A stretch of 64,000 bases of DNA from Mesorhizobium sp. SOD10 (GCA_000824805.1 CCNA01000006.1:124001-188000); one strand, 5' to 3'; shown: positions 17,599 to 27,686, counted from the stretch's first letter. The notes: a model not told the origin generated them from the sequence alone. Translations and numbers: made by a program.

Positions 17599-18163
17599 TG
17601 CTGAGACGCGCTTCCACCGCCTCGCACAGATGGTGATAGAGGCACAGATGGCCCTGCTGGATGATCGGCGTCGAGGTCGACGGCACGTTGAGCAGGATGT
17701 CGGTCAGCGGCTTGAGCTTGCCGCCGGTCTCGCCGGTAAGGCTGATCACCGTCATGCCCATCGCCCGCGCCTGCTCGGCGGCGGCAAGGATGCTGGGCGA
17801 ATTGCCGCTGGTCGAAATCGCCAGCAGCACTGCGCCTTTCGATCCATGCGCCTCGACCTGGCGCGAGAAGACAGTGTCGAAGCCGTAATCGTTGCCCCAG
17901 GCGGTCAGCACCGCGGCGTTGGCCGGCAGCGCGATGACGTTGTAGGCCTTGCGCTCCTTCAGGAAGCGGCCGACCAGCTCGCCGGCGATGTGGATGGCGT
18001 CGCTGGCCGAGCCGCCATTGCCGCAGATCAGCAGCGCTTTGCCTTGCGAGAGCGCCGTCACAACCGTGCTCACCGCGCGTTCCATCTCGCCGGTCAGGTC
18101 GCGCTCGACCATCGCCGAAATCGCCGCCGCGGAGCGGACCAGGTAGTCGTTCAAATCGGACAT
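17591..18163 (-). CDS. gmhA: Sedoheptulose-7-phosphate isomerase
   Basis: This 190-residue SIS-domain protein converts sedoheptulose 7-phosphate to D-glycero-D-manno-heptose 7-phosphate, the first step of ADP-heptose synthesis. It carries the SIS phosphate-binding CGNGGSASDAIHIAGEL and the later AISTSGNSPSI. I chose the ATG at 18163 because TGAGGG, which also holds the hldE stop codon, is placed correctly before it; a GTG at 18184 would overlap hldE. The neighbours on both sides are in the same pathway. Confidence 0.93.
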   Translation of the reverse strand: MSDLNDYLVRSAAAISAMVERDLTGEMERAVSTVVTALSQGKALLICGNGGSASDAIHIAGELVGRFLKERKAYNVIALPANAAVLTAWGNDYGFDTVFSRQVEAHGSKGAVLLAISTSGNSPSILAAAEQARAMGMTVISLTGETGGKLKPLTDILLNVPSTSTPIIQQGHLCLYHHLCEAVEARLSNG

Positions 18164-18170
18164 GAGACCC

Positions 18171-19655
18171 TCAGTTTGCGGCACGCAGCTTGCCGATCAT
18201 ATTCGTCGTGCTCTTGCCGGCGACGAGATCGACCAGCACCACGCGCCCGCCCGCCTTCTGCACCACATCGGCACCGACCACGGACTCGATCGTGTAATCC
18301 GCGCCTTTGACCAGGATGTCTGGCAGCAGCGCCTCGATGAGTTGGAGCGGCGTATCCTCCTCGAAGACGACGACGGCGTCGACCGAGGCAAGTGCTGCGA
18401 GCACGCAGGCGCGATCATGCTGGTTGTTGACCGGCCGCCCCGGCCCTTTCAGCCGGCGCACCGAGTCATCGCTGTTGAGGCCGAGCACCAGCCGGTCGCA
18501 CTGGCTGCGCGCGGCATGCAGCAGGCTGACATGGCCGGCATGCAGGATATCGAAGCAGCCATTGGTGAAGCCGACGGTCAGCCCCTCTTCCTTCCAGGCC
18601 GCCACCATCCTGGCCGCGCCATTGAAATCGAGGATGGCATCCTGGTGACCGGTCGGCCCATGTGAGCGGAACAGCGCGCCCGACAATTCCTCGACGTTCA
18701 GCCGCGCCGTGCCGCGTTTTCCCACTACGACGCCGCCGGCCGCATTGGCGATGACGGCGGCATGCACCCGGTCGGCGCCGGCGGCGAGCGACAGCGCGAA
18801 ACTTGCGATGACCGTGTCGCCGGCACCGGAAACGTCGAACACCTCGCGCGCCTGGGTGGAGATGTGGCGGGCATCCTCGGCGGAGATGACGCTCATGCCT
18901 TTCTCGCTGCGTGTAGCGACGATGAACTCGAAATCGTGAGCGGCGATCAGGTCGCGCGCCGCGGCGACGATCTCCTCGTCGCCGAACACCTTGCGCCCGA
19001 CCGCCTCGCCAAGCTCCTTGCGGTTCGGCGTCACCGCGGTCGCGCCGGCATAGCGCGCATAATCGCGCCCCTTCGGATCGATCAGCACCGGCTTGCCGGC
19101 GTCGCGGCAGATCGCGATCAGTTCTCCGGCGACGCCGTCGAGCAGGATGCCCTTGCCGTAATCGGAGAGGACGACGATGTCGGCGCGGCCAAGCGCGGCC
19201 TGGAAATGGTCGATGAGCTTCGCCCGCTCGGCGGAGGTGAGCGGCTTGATCTCTTCCTCGTCGAAACGCAGCACCTGCTGGTTGAGCGCACTGAAGCGGC
19301 TTTTCGACGAGGTCATGCGGTCCCGGCGCTGCAGAAGCCCGTCGGTATCGACGCCGATCTCGCTGAGCATCCGCAGCAGATTGTCGCCGGCCTGATCGGC
19401 GCCGATTACCGACACGGGAATGGCCGCAGCGCCCAGCGAAACGATATTGGAGACGACATTGCCGGCGCCGCCCATGTTCAGCGTCTCGCCACGTCCATGC
19501 AGCACCGGGATCGGGGCTTCCGGCGAGATGCGTTCGATCACGCCGCTGACGAAACGGTCGAGGATGAAATCGCCCACCACCAGCACGGTGACGTCGCCGA
19601 ACCGGGCGATGGTGCGGTGCAAGGGTTCCGGAGAAGGCGGATTGTGCTTGATCAT
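18171..19655 (-). CDS. hldE: Bifunctional heptose-7-phosphate kinase / heptose-1-phosphate adenylyltransferase
   Basis: This 494-residue enzyme has two domains. The N-terminal ribokinase-like kinase (about 1-320) has NMGGAGNVVSNIVSLG and the catalytic DVSGAGDTVIASFAL. The C-terminal nucleotidyltransferase (about 350-494) has FTNGCFDILHAGHV, with the HxGH-type site. It makes ADP-D,D-heptose with GmhA and GmhB. The ATG at 19655 gives the family length; a longer in-frame region to 19868 lies in the divergent promoter space before hldD. It is the first gene of the minus-strand heptose operon. Confidence 0.94.
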   Translation of the reverse strand: MIKHNPPSPEPLHRTIARFGDVTVLVVGDFILDRFVSGVIERISPEAPIPVLHGRGETLNMGGAGNVVSNIVSLGAAAIPVSVIGADQAGDNLLRMLSEIGVDTDGLLQRRDRMTSSKSRFSALNQQVLRFDEEEIKPLTSAERAKLIDHFQAALGRADIVVLSDYGKGILLDGVAGELIAICRDAGKPVLIDPKGRDYARYAGATAVTPNRKELGEAVGRKVFGDEEIVAAARDLIAAHDFEFIVATRSEKGMSVISAEDARHISTQAREVFDVSGAGDTVIASFALSLAAGADRVHAAVIANAAGGVVVGKRGTARLNVEELSGALFRSHGPTGHQDAILDFNGAARMVAAWKEEGLTVGFTNGCFDILHAGHVSLLHAARSQCDRLVLGLNSDDSVRRLKGPGRPVNNQHDRACVLAALASVDAVVVFEEDTPLQLIEALLPDILVKGADYTIESVVGADVVQKAGGRVVLVDLVAGKSTTNMIGKLRAAN

Positions 19656-19919
19656 CTCACTGGCGCGCCTAAGGCGGATCTGGTCGGTTTGAAGCGCCGA
19701 AATTGCAGCGCCTGTCATATTTGCGATGCCGATATACCGCAATTCGGGCTTGCGCAACGGCAGGCTGCGAACCGTGGCGGCGGAACGGGCGCGAGTGAAG
19801 CGGGAGCTTTGCGGCGCGACTATGGCCAAGCACTGCCGGCTTTGCCTTCGAACGAGCTTTATCGACACTCCCGCCCGCCTCCCCTATAAGAGCCGGAATC
19901 GTAAGCAGCAGAGGCCTTC

Positions 19920-20870
19920 ATGATCATCGTCACGGGCGGCGCCGGCATGATCGGCTCCAACATCGTCGCCGCGCTCAATGCCGAGGGCCGTGACGACATC
20001 ATGGTCGTCGACGATCTCACCGACGGCCACAAAATAGCCAACCTCGCCGACCTTCGCATCGCCGACTATCTCGACAAGGACGATTTTCTTGCGCGGCTCG
20101 AGGATGGCGGGCTCGGCCGCATCGAGGCCGTCTTCCATCAGGGCGCCTGCTCGACCACCACCGAATGGAACGGCAAGTTCATGATGGAGGTGAACTATGC
20201 CTATTCGAAGCAGCTCTTGCATGCCTGCCTGAAGCTGCGCGTGCCCTTCCTCTATGCCTCGTCGGCTTCGGTCTATGGCGGCGGCAGCGAGTTCCGCGAG
20301 GAGCCGGACTTCGAGCGCCCGCTCAACGTCTATGCCTATTCGAAGAAGCTGTTCGACGATTATGTCCGCCGCAACGTCTTCGATACCGATCATTCGCAGG
20401 TGGCGGGACTGCGCTATTTCAACGTCTACGGCCCGCGCGAGGCGCATAAGGGCGCCATGGCCTCGGTCGCCTTTCATCTGTTCAACCAGGTCAAGCGCGG
20501 CGAGAATCCGAAACTCTTCGGCGCTTACGGCGACTTCGGCCCAGGCGAGCAGAGCCGCGACTTCATCCATGTCGGCGACGTCGCCGAAGTCAATCTGTGG
20601 CTCTGGAAACGCGGCCTGAGCGGCATCTTCAACTGCGGCACCGGCCGCGCCCAGCCGTTTCGGGCGATCGCCGAGACGGTGATCGACACGCTCGGCAAGG
20701 GGGAGATTGAATTTATCCCCTTCCCCGACCATCTCAAGGGCAGCTACCAGAGTTTCACGCAGGCTGATATGTCCCGCTTGCGCGCGGCCGGCTACAATGG
20801 CCAATTCCGCACAGTCGAAACCGGCGTCAGGGACTATGTCGAATGGCTGAAGGCCCAACGATCCTTGTGA
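19920..20870 (+). CDS. hldD: ADP-L-glycero-D-manno-heptose 6-epimerase
   Basis: This 316-residue extended SDR enzyme converts ADP-D,D-heptose to ADP-L,D-heptose. The Rossmann motif is [13 protein letters not shown], the catalytic segment [10 protein letters not shown] plus [11 protein letters not shown] (YxxxK), and the substrate pocket [12 protein letters not shown]. It is divergent from hldE, with 264 bp between the two starts. The 3' end overlaps waaF by 28 bp. Confidence 0.95.
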   Translation: MIIVTGGAGMIGSNIVAALNAEGRDDIMVVDDLTDGHKIANLADLRIADYLDKDDFLARLEDGGLGRIEAVFHQGACSTTTEWNGKFMMEVNYAYSKQLLHACLKLRVPFLYASSASVYGGGSEFREEPDFERPLNVYAYSKKLFDDYVRRNVFDTDHSQVAGLRYFNVYGPREAHKGAMASVAFHLFNQVKRGENPKLFGAYGDFGPGEQSRDFIHVGDVAEVNLWLWKRGLSGIFNCGTGRAQPFRAIAETVIDTLGKGEIEFIPFPDHLKGSYQSFTQADMSRLRAAGYNGQFRTVETGVRDYVEWLKAQRSL

Positions 20871-21850
20871 TCGGCCCACGCTGGGTGGGCGACATGGTGA
20901 TGGCGCAGTGCCTGTTTGCGGCACTGAAGGAAAAACATCCGAATGCGGCCATCGACGTGCTGGCGCCGGCCTGGGCGGCGCCCTTGGTCAGGCGCATGCC
21001 CGAGATACGCAGCCAGATCGACTTTCCGTTGATGCCGGGAGCGCTCGAATTCCGCAGCCGCAGGCGCTTCGGCCGCCTGCTGCGCGGCCGCTACGATATG
21101 GCCTATGTGCTGCCGGGAAGCTGGAAATCGGCGCTGATCCCGTTCTTCGCCCGCATCCCGCGCCGCGTCGGCAATTTGCGCGAGATGCGCTACGGCCTGC
21201 TGACCGACATCGTGCCGCTGCCCGAAACCCTGAAGCGGCGCACGGCGCGCGCCTATTTCGGCCTCGCGCGCGGTGGCACGTTTCGCGCCCCGAGGCTCAC
21301 CGTCGACGACGCCAATCAAGCCGATCTGCTGGCGCGGTTCGGGCTGACCGGCCGGAAATTCGTGGCGCTCATGCCTGGCGCCGAATTCGGCCCGGCAAAA
21401 CGCTGGCCGAGCGATCACTATGCCGGGCTTGCCCGCGACATGATGGCCAGGGGTCTGGGCGTCGCCCTGCTCGGCTCGAAGAACGATGCCGACGTGACCG
21501 GTGAGATCGCAGCACTTGCGCCGGGCGCCATCGACCTCGCCGGCAAGACGCGGCTGGAGGACGCCATCGACCTGATCGCCGCGGCAAAGCTTGCGGTGTC
21601 GAACGACAGCGGGTTGATGCATGTCGCGGCCGCCGTCGGCACGCCGATCGTGGCCGTCTACGGTTCGACCTCGCCGGAAAACACGCCGCCTCTCAGCGAG
21701 CGCTCCGAGCTGATCTGGCTGCATCTGTCCTGCTCGCCCTGTCACAAGAAGGTTTGCCCGCTCGGCCATCTCAACTGCCTGAAGACGCTCGATGTCGCCC
21801 GCGTCACCGCCGCGGCCGACCGTTTGCTCGAGGTTCCGGCAGCGGCATGA
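20843..21850 (+). CDS. waaF: LPS heptosyltransferase II (GT9)
   Basis: This 335-residue GT9 enzyme transfers heptose from ADP-heptose to the inner core of LPS at the cytosolic face of the membrane. It has [16 protein letters not shown] at the N-terminus, the substrate-binding [13 protein letters not shown] and the C-terminal [20 protein letters not shown]. Start and stop overlap both neighbours, consistent with one hldD-waaF-waaC transcript. The II designation follows order and motif; the acceptor position is inferred. Confidence 0.9.
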   Translation: MAEGPTILVIGPRWVGDMVMAQCLFAALKEKHPNAAIDVLAPAWAAPLVRRMPEIRSQIDFPLMPGALEFRSRRRFGRLLRGRYDMAYVLPGSWKSALIPFFARIPRRVGNLREMRYGLLTDIVPLPETLKRRTARAYFGLARGGTFRAPRLTVDDANQADLLARFGLTGRKFVALMPGAEFGPAKRWPSDHYAGLARDMMARGLGVALLGSKNDADVTGEIAALAPGAIDLAGKTRLEDAIDLIAAAKLAVSNDSGLMHVAAAVGTPIVAVYGSTSPENTPPLSERSELIWLHLSCSPCHKKVCPLGHLNCLKTLDVARVTAAADRLLEVPAAA

Positions 21851-22842
21851 AGGTGCTCATCGTCAAGACATCGTCGATGGGCGATGTCATCCACACATTT
21901 CCGGCCGTCGAGGACACGCTGCGCAACCGCCCCGACATCACCTTCGACTGGTGCGTGGAGGAGCCGTTTGCCGGCATCGTGGCGCTGCATCCGGCGATCG
22001 GTACCATCCGCAAAGTGGCTGTCCGGCGCTGGCGCAAGAGGCTGTTTTACGGCGAAACCTGGCGCGAGATGGCGGGACTGCGCAGAGCGCTCCGCGCCTG
22101 TCGCTACGATCTTGTCATCGATGCGCAAGGGCTGTTGAAGTCGGCCCTGGTCGCCATTCAGGCCAGCGCGCCGATTGCCGGATTCGACCGGGCGAGCGCC
22201 CGCGAACCTTCGGCAACGCTGCTCTATCAAAGCAAATACGCCGTGCCGCGCGAACTGCACGCCATCGAGCGCACCAGGCGATTGTTCGGACTGGCCCTGG
22301 GCTACCAGCCTGACCTGTCGACGCTGGAGTCCGGCATCGTGCCGCCGGCGGGCAATCTGCCCGGCATTGAAGGCAGAGCCGCTTTCCTGCTGCACGGCAC
22401 CAGCCGCGAGGACAAGAAATGGCCGGTCGAGGATTGGATCGAAACCGCGCGCGGACTGGCCGACCGGCACTTCACGCCGGTTGCCACCTGGTCGAATGAT
22501 GCGGAAAGGAAAGTGGCGCAAGCCATTGCCGCGGCCGTACCAAGGACGGTGCTGGTTCCAAAATCGCCGCTCGCCGATATCGCCGCGATCCTCGGCCGTT
22601 CGACGCTCGTCATCGGCGCCGACACCGGCCTCACCCATCTTGCCAGCGCCTTCGGCCTGCCGACGGTCGCCATTTTCCTGGCGACGGAACCAGGTCTCAC
22701 CGGCCCGCGCGGACCGTTCGCATCGACCTTGCTTGCGCCAGCCGGCCGCAAGGTCGCGCCGGCTGAAGTGATAGCGGAGGCGGAGCGGCTGCTGGCACAG
22801 CGTGCTATCTCCCCCACAAAGGGGGAGACAAAAGTTAGATAA
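21847..22842 (+). CDS. waaC: LPS heptosyltransferase I (GT9)
   Basis: This 331-residue GT9 enzyme starts [20 protein letters not shown], the signature of WaaC-type transferases that add the first heptose to Kdo. It also has [28 protein letters not shown] and [16 protein letters not shown]. The start overlaps the waaF stop (ATGA). The last codons run through a hairpin, and the stop region overlaps the end of the convergent greA. Confidence 0.9.
   Translation: MKVLIVKTSSMGDVIHTFPAVEDTLRNRPDITFDWCVEEPFAGIVALHPAIGTIRKVAVRRWRKRLFYGETWREMAGLRRALRACRYDLVIDAQGLLKSALVAIQASAPIAGFDRASAREPSATLLYQSKYAVPRELHAIERTRRLFGLALGYQPDLSTLESGIVPPAGNLPGIEGRAAFLLHGTSREDKKWPVEDWIETARGLADRHFTPVATWSNDAERKVAQAIAAAVPRTVLVPKSPLADIAAILGRSTLVIGADTGLTHLASAFGLPTVAIFLATEPGLTGPRGPFASTLLAPAGRKVAPAEVIAEAERLLAQRAISPTKGETKVR
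22808..22828. terminator. Hairpin in the waaC/greA overlap
   Basis: CTCCCCC / GGGGGAG with an ACAAA loop lies inside the last codons of waaC and 7 bp beyond the greA stop. It could end transcription of both converging genes. It also resembles a short repeat common in Mesorhizobium intergenic DNA; compare the longer hairpin after uvrB. Confidence 0.5.
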
Positions 22843-23308
22843 ACTGCACCTCGACGATCTCGTAGCCGCGAGCACCGCCCGGGGCGTTGACCTCGATGGC
22901 GTCGCCCACTTCCTTGCCGATCAGCGCACGTGCGATCGGCGAGGAGATCGAGATGCGGCCGGACTTCACGTCCGCTTCCTGGTCGCCGACGATCTGATAG
23001 GTCTTCTTTTCCTCGGTGTCCTCATCGACGAGCACCACCGTCGCGCCGAACTTCACCTTGTCGCCCGAAAGCTTGGACACGTCGATGACCTCGGCGCGCG
23101 CGATCAGATCCTCAAGCTCGTTGATGCGCCCTTCATTGTGGCTCTGCGACTCCTTCGCCGCGTGATATTCGGCATTTTCCGACAGGTCGCCATGCGAGCG
23201 CGCTTCGGAGATCGCCTCGATAATACGAGGACGTTCCTCCTGCTGGCGCCAGCGGAGCTCTTCCTTCAATGACGCGAACCCCTCGCCTGTCATCGGGACC
23301 TTGATCAT
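22835..23308 (-). CDS. greA: Transcription elongation factor GreA
   Basis: This 157-residue protein rescues backtracked RNA polymerase by stimulating transcript cleavage. The N-terminal coiled coil has [20 protein letters not shown] and the tip motif [16 protein letters not shown] with the key acidic pair. The C-terminal FKBP-like domain is present ([20 protein letters not shown]). The start at 23308 gives the standard [10 protein letters not shown] opening. The 3' end overlaps waaC by 8 bp in convergent orientation. Confidence 0.95.
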   Translation of the reverse strand: MIKVPMTGEGFASLKEELRWRQQEERPRIIEAISEARSHGDLSENAEYHAAKESQSHNEGRINELEDLIARAEVIDVSKLSGDKVKFGATVVLVDEDTEEKKTYQIVGDQEADVKSGRISISSPIARALIGKEVGDAIEVNAPGGARGYEIVEVQFI

Positions 23309-23515
23309 CTGCCTGACCTTTCCTGCCGCCGCTCCCGTTTTCGGGGGTGGCCTTGTCGATAGGTACAAAAAGAAAACGGTCCGGCAGCCTCGGGCTAACG
23401 GAACCGTCTCACCACAATTTCCCTGAATATAGCAATCTTCGCGCGATTTTCACGCCCAAAAATGAAATTCGGCAAAATGATCACCGCTTTCGCGGGTTAC
23501 GCGGCCCGGCAAACG

Positions 23516-23547
23516 AAAAACCGGCCGCGATTGCCCGCAGCCGGTTC
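23516..23547 (-). terminator. Rho-independent terminator of the TPR gene
   Basis: On the minus strand the stem AACCGGCTGCGGG / CGCGGCCGGTT is followed by TTTTT, about 20 bp after the stop codon. Confidence 0.75.
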
Positions 23548-23567
23548 GAGGAGCCTCGAAGCCCTGT

Positions 23568-24104
23568 TCAGCTCCTCAGGAAATGATCGATCTGCTCGGA
23601 TAGCATGCCGTATTCGCGCGAGCCCTTGCCGGTCCGCTTTTCGATTTCCTGGAGCTGCTGCTGCGCGCCGGCAAGATCGCCGATCTGCAGATGCGCCTCG
23701 CCCAGATATTCGCGCACCAGCGTGTAGTTCGGGTCGATGCGCAGCGCTTCCTCGTAATAGCCGAGGCCGACCGTGATGCGGCCCGAATGGCGATGCGAAT
23801 AGCCGAGATAGTTGAGGATGCGCGGATCCTGCTTGTTGGCGGCAAGCGTCAGCACCGAGATCGCCTCGTCATAGCGCCCGGCCATCGCCAGGTCGTGGCC
23901 GGCCTCATAAATGCTGTCGTCGTCCAGCATGCCATATTGCGGCACGACGCATTTCTTCTTCTTCTTGTCCCAGACCTCGCCTTTCTTGCAGGTGGTGGTC
24001 GTCTGGCCACCGCTGCTGCCACCTTCACCAGCCGTATAAGCTGGCGCAACGAACAGCGGCAGCGCCGCAACAGCCATGACCTGAACAAGCAAACGTCTGC
24101 GCAT
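23568..24104 (-). CDS. Secreted TPR-repeat protein
   Basis: This 178-residue protein begins with a signal peptide (RRRLLVQVMAVAALPLFVAPAYTA). A Gly/Ser/Thr linker, a short Lys-rich segment with two Cys (TCKKGEVWDKKKKKCVVP), and about three TPR units follow (YEAGHDLAMAGRYDEAISVL; RILNYLGYSHRHSGRITVGL; VREYLGEAHLQIGDLAGAQ). It is likely a periplasmic scaffold of unknown partner. The ATG at 24104 has GGAGG at good spacing. It is monocistronic with its own terminator. Confidence 0.8.
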   Translation of the reverse strand: MRRRLLVQVMAVAALPLFVAPAYTAGEGGSSGGQTTTTCKKGEVWDKKKKKCVVPQYGMLDDDSIYEAGHDLAMAGRYDEAISVLTLAANKQDPRILNYLGYSHRHSGRITVGLGYYEEALRIDPNYTLVREYLGEAHLQIGDLAGAQQQLQEIEKRTGKGSREYGMLSEQIDHFLRS

Positions 24105-24284
24105 CGAAGCCTCCATGAGCGTGACAATGGCAGATTAACGCCGCTCCGGCGCGGTTTCATCCCGAAATGCGGGCGGCTGCCGAACTATTTTCGACAGCCG
24201 GAAAGAAGCATTTACCTGCGGACGTGACGCACGCTTTAATTCCGCTATCATCGGGGCCAAGCGCATCACGTGGGAGAAAGGCCA

Positions 24285-24710
24285 GTGCAGCAGCGCGTCG
24301 AGAAGGAGTGGGATCTTTCGATCGATCCGGACACGGTGCGCCTGTTCATCCTCAAGGCGAAAGCGCTGAGCGCCGCCGTCAACGAGGACTATGACGATGG
24401 CGCCGAGCATGAGGTCGAGTTCGACGGCGACACGCATGCCAGCCACCACCATGACGGCCTTGTCGAGGAAGCCTCGGAAAACCTCACCGAGGAGGAATTC
24501 CGCGAGCTGATCAACGATCTCAACATCGACGAAGCGGCCGAGCTGATCGCACTCGCCTGGGTCGGGCGCGGCGACTATGACGCATCCGAATGGGCGGATG
24601 CGGTGGCCGCCGCCAGGGAGCGCCCCAGGAAGCGCGCGGCCAAATATCTGCTTGGCCTGCCGATGCTTGCCGACTGGCTGGAGGAAGGCCTTGAGGCCAT
24701 CGGCGCGTAA
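24285..24710 (+). CDS. DUF3775-domain protein
   Basis: This 141-residue acidic cytosolic protein of unknown function resembles the DUF3775 family of alphaproteobacteria (LSIDPDTVRLFILKAKALSA, then LTEEEFRELINDLNIDEAAELIALAWVGRG). I chose the GTG at 24285 because GGAGAAAGG lies just upstream; a GTG at 24270 is possible. It precedes the extensin-like genes by 75 bp. Confidence 0.78.
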   Translation: MQQRVEKEWDLSIDPDTVRLFILKAKALSAAVNEDYDDGAEHEVEFDGDTHASHHHDGLVEEASENLTEEEFRELINDLNIDEAAELIALAWVGRGDYDASEWADAVAAARERPRKRAAKYLLGLPMLADWLEEGLEAIGA

Positions 24711-24785
24711 CGCGCCGGTAACCGATTGTGATCGGCAAGGCTGCCGACGCAGGCAACTTCGCAACGCGACTGCCGTTTCGGGGCG

Positions 24786-25832
24786 ATGGCAACGCTGAGC
24801 CTTTCACGACTTTGCAGACTGGCGCTGCCTGTGGCGGCCGCGATCCTGCTGGTTTCGCCGGTCCTGGCCAAGCATCACCACCGGCACAAAAGCCCCGTCC
24901 CGCCAGCCAGCCAAAGCGCCGCTCCGGCACCGGAAACGCCTCCGGCAACCCCGGTTCCGGGACCGCGGCCGCAGGATATGGAGAACGGCGCCGACAAGTC
25001 CGGGCAAGACAAAAGCCCCCTCGACGGCAATGACGACTTCCTCAACCAGGAGAAGTCGCATCCGAAATGGGACGCCCGTCCGCCGCGCTCGAAGGGCGCT
25101 CGATCCGAGTCTCGGACGGCCTCTGAGCCTGAGACGCCGGACGTCGTGCCGACGCCGCCGCAGAAGCCCGCCGAACTGGAGCCGGAGCCGCCGGAAACCG
25201 CGCCGCAACCGCCGGAAAAGCCCGAACCGCCGGGCGAGGAAAAGATGCTTCCCGATCCGCGCTCGGCCGAAATGCCCGCCGACAAGATGCCTGCGGAAGA
25301 AACCGCATGCCGGGAGCGGCTGAAGGCGCTGGGCGTCGAGTTCGAGGAGCACAAGGCCGAGCACGATGCGGAAATCGGCTGCTCGATTCCCTATCCGATA
25401 ATTTTGAAGACGCTCGGCAAATCCATCGGCATTAGTCCCGGCGCCGAGCTCAACTGTCCGATGGCCGAAGCGGCCGCGCGCTTTATGGCCGATGTCGTCC
25501 AGCCGGCGGCAAAGGCCGAACTCGGCGCCGACCTGAAATCGGTCAACCAGGCCTCGGCCTTTATCTGCCGCCCCCGCAACGGCACCCGCAAACTGTCGGA
25601 ACACGCCTTCGGCAACGCGCTCGACATCGCCGGCTTCACCCTATCGGACGGGAGGCGGATCGAGATCGGGCCGGCGCCGCTTGACAAGGACGCGAAGTTC
25701 CTCGACGCAGTGCGCAAGGCTGCCTGCGGGCCGTTCAAGACGGTGCTTGGGCCGGGTGCCGACCCCGACCACGAACTGCATTTTCACCTCGACCTGGAAC
25801 CGCGCCGGCACGGCGGCACCTTCTGCCAGTAG
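24786..25832 (+). CDS. Extensin-like C-terminal domain protein (putative DD-peptidase fold)
   Basis: This 348-residue secreted protein has a signal peptide (LALPVAAAILLVSPVLA), a Pro/Glu-rich disordered linker (about 30-165), then an extensin-like C-terminal domain. The domain carries the metal-site pattern of LD/DD-carboxypeptidase relatives: SEHAFGNALDIAGF (His and Asp) and HELHFHLDL (HxH). A role in peptidoglycan trimming is plausible but unproved for this family. A paralogue follows 138 bp downstream. Confidence 0.85.
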   Translation: MATLSLSRLCRLALPVAAAILLVSPVLAKHHHRHKSPVPPASQSAAPAPETPPATPVPGPRPQDMENGADKSGQDKSPLDGNDDFLNQEKSHPKWDARPPRSKGARSESRTASEPETPDVVPTPPQKPAELEPEPPETAPQPPEKPEPPGEEKMLPDPRSAEMPADKMPAEETACRERLKALGVEFEEHKAEHDAEIGCSIPYPIILKTLGKSIGISPGAELNCPMAEAAARFMADVVQPAAKAELGADLKSVNQASAFICRPRNGTRKLSEHAFGNALDIAGFTLSDGRRIEIGPAPLDKDAKFLDAVRKAACGPFKTVLGPGADPDHELHFHLDLEPRRHGGTFCQ

Positions 25833-25970
25833 GCACGATCTCGAAAGTTTCGGGTTGCGTTCCGGCAAGAACAGCGCCGCAATTCCGCCCCATGCATGAA
25901 TGTCGGCGCTGATCTTTCCTTTACTGTTGAGGGTTAACCTTGTGCCATTCGGGGACAAGGACGCCTCTCA

Positions 25971-26798
25971 ATGGCTGGAAGACTTGGCGCTGTGCTGGTG
26001 GCGGCGCAACGGAACAAGTGCGCACGGATCGCGATTGCCGGGCTGGCCGCGGGCGCCATCGCGACGATATCGGCCTGCACGACCGGTGACGTCTTTGCGC
26101 TGCAGCCAGCCGTCGATGTCGGCAGCCAGACGGCGGCCGTGCCGCAGCCCGACGCGCCGCAATATTCCGGCATGCAGCGGCTCGTTCCATCCAACCCCTA
26201 TATGACCCAGGCCGCGTATCCGCGCATGGATGAGCCGATGTCGCCTCTCGAGCAGATGCCCGCCAGCGAGATCGACTGCCGCAACGAGCTGAAGCGGATG
26301 GGCGTCGTCTATCAGGACATCCAGCCGATCCATGAAGGCCAGTGCGGCATCGACTATCCGGTGAAGGTGACGGCGATCGGCAGCGTCGCCATGAGGCCGG
26401 CGGCGACGCTGACCTGCAACATGGCCGCCACCTTTGCCGCCTGGACGAAGAACGAGTTGCAGCCGGCCGCCCGCTGGCGCTATTTCTCCGGCGTCAAGGC
26501 GATCCACCAGGGCTCCAGCTATTCCTGCCGCAACATCGCCGGCGAGGGTGTTTTGTCCGAGCACGGCAAGGGCAACGCCCTCGACGTCATGAGCATCGAG
26601 CTCAACAATGGCGACGAGATCGACGTGCGCAAGCCCGGCCTGTTCGCTTTCCGCACGCGCGGCTTCCTCAACAATGTGCGCGCCGACGGTTGCGAGTATT
26701 TCACCACGGTGCTCGGTCCGGGCTACAATTACGATCATCGCAACCATTTCCATTTCGACATCAAGAACCGCCGGAACGGCTATCGCGCCTGTCGCTGA
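25971..26798 (+). CDS. Extensin-like lipoprotein (paralogue of upstream gene)
   Basis: This 275-residue protein has the same catalytic-type motifs (LSEHGKGNALDVMSIEL; DHRNHFHFDIKNRR) and the conserved cysteines DCRNEL, GQCGIDYP and YSCRN. The N-terminus ends in a possible lipobox (ATISAC), so it may be a lipoprotein, unlike the freely secreted paralogue. The linker is short and lacks the Pro/Glu repeats. Tandem, partly diverged copies suggest a duplication followed by division of labour. Confidence 0.85.
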   Translation: MAGRLGAVLVAAQRNKCARIAIAGLAAGAIATISACTTGDVFALQPAVDVGSQTAAVPQPDAPQYSGMQRLVPSNPYMTQAAYPRMDEPMSPLEQMPASEIDCRNELKRMGVVYQDIQPIHEGQCGIDYPVKVTAIGSVAMRPAATLTCNMAATFAAWTKNELQPAARWRYFSGVKAIHQGSSYSCRNIAGEGVLSEHGKGNALDVMSIELNNGDEIDVRKPGLFAFRTRGFLNNVRADGCEYFTTVLGPGYNYDHRNHFHFDIKNRRNGYRACR

Positions 26799-26920
26799 CT
26801 TCAGGCGATCACCGAGGCAACCCGCTTCGTCCTCATGTCGCCAGCCTGGCTCACAGGCCTCTGCCCCAAACGGCCAACACGGCATAAAATGGTCGCGCGA
26901 GGATTTGGGAGCGGTTTGTC

Positions 26921-27628
26921 GTGGGTGAACGAAGCCTGAGGCGGCGCGCGGCGATCTGGCTGGCGGCCATCTGCGCCTTCTATCTGGCGCTCGCCTATGT
27001 CGCCGCGCCGGAATTCTGGACCTGGCGGGAGCGCGGCTTCCGCACCCGCCCCTTCGAGATGGTGACGCATACGCCGCAGGGCATTCCCGGCGATCCGATC
27101 AATGTCGGCCTTATCGGTACCGAGAAGGAAGTCGTCCATGCCTTCGCGGTCGCGGGCTGGGACACGGCCGATGCCGTGACGCTCAGGACCGCGATCGACA
27201 TCGGTGAAAGCGTTCTGTTTTCCCGCCCCTACCCCGATGCGCCGATGAGCCGCCTTTTGTTCGAGGGTCGCGGCCAGGACCTTGCTTTCGAGAAACCGGT
27301 CGGCGGCAGTGCCGACCGGCGCCATCACGTCCGCTTCTGGCAGACGGACACCGTCGGCGACGACGGCCGCCCGCTCTGGTTGGGCGCCGCGAGCTTCGAT
27401 CGCGGCGTCGGCTTCAGCCACGACACGGGCGCCGTCACCCATCATATCGGCCCCGACATCGACGCCGAGCGCGACTTTCTGATCGGCGACCTGAAGGCCG
27501 CCGATCAGCTCACATCCACCAGCGAGATACCGGGAATCGGCGCGACCAAGACGGGACGCAACGGCGGCGGCGATCCCTATTTCACCGACGGCATGGCCGT
27601 GATCGGCGTGTTGAAGACGCTGCAGTGA
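26921..27628 (+). CDS. LssY C-terminal domain protein
   Basis: This 235-residue membrane-anchored protein has one N-terminal segment (AAIWLAAICAFYLALAYVA) and a periplasmic LssY-C type domain (DPINVGLIGTEKEVVHAFAVAGWDTAD at its start; LWLGAASFDRGVGFSH; HHIGPDIDAERDFLIGDL). The function of the domain is unknown. It starts with GTG and is monocistronic. Confidence 0.8.
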   Translation: MGERSLRRRAAIWLAAICAFYLALAYVAAPEFWTWRERGFRTRPFEMVTHTPQGIPGDPINVGLIGTEKEVVHAFAVAGWDTADAVTLRTAIDIGESVLFSRPYPDAPMSRLLFEGRGQDLAFEKPVGGSADRRHHVRFWQTDTVGDDGRPLWLGAASFDRGVGFSHDTGAVTHHIGPDIDAERDFLIGDLKAADQLTSTSEIPGIGATKTGRNGGGDPYFTDGMAVIGVLKTLQ

Positions 27629-27686
27629 CCTTGCCACGCGCCTTCAGGTCGTGTGATCACGATCTTGCCGAACGGTCCTTTTCCAG

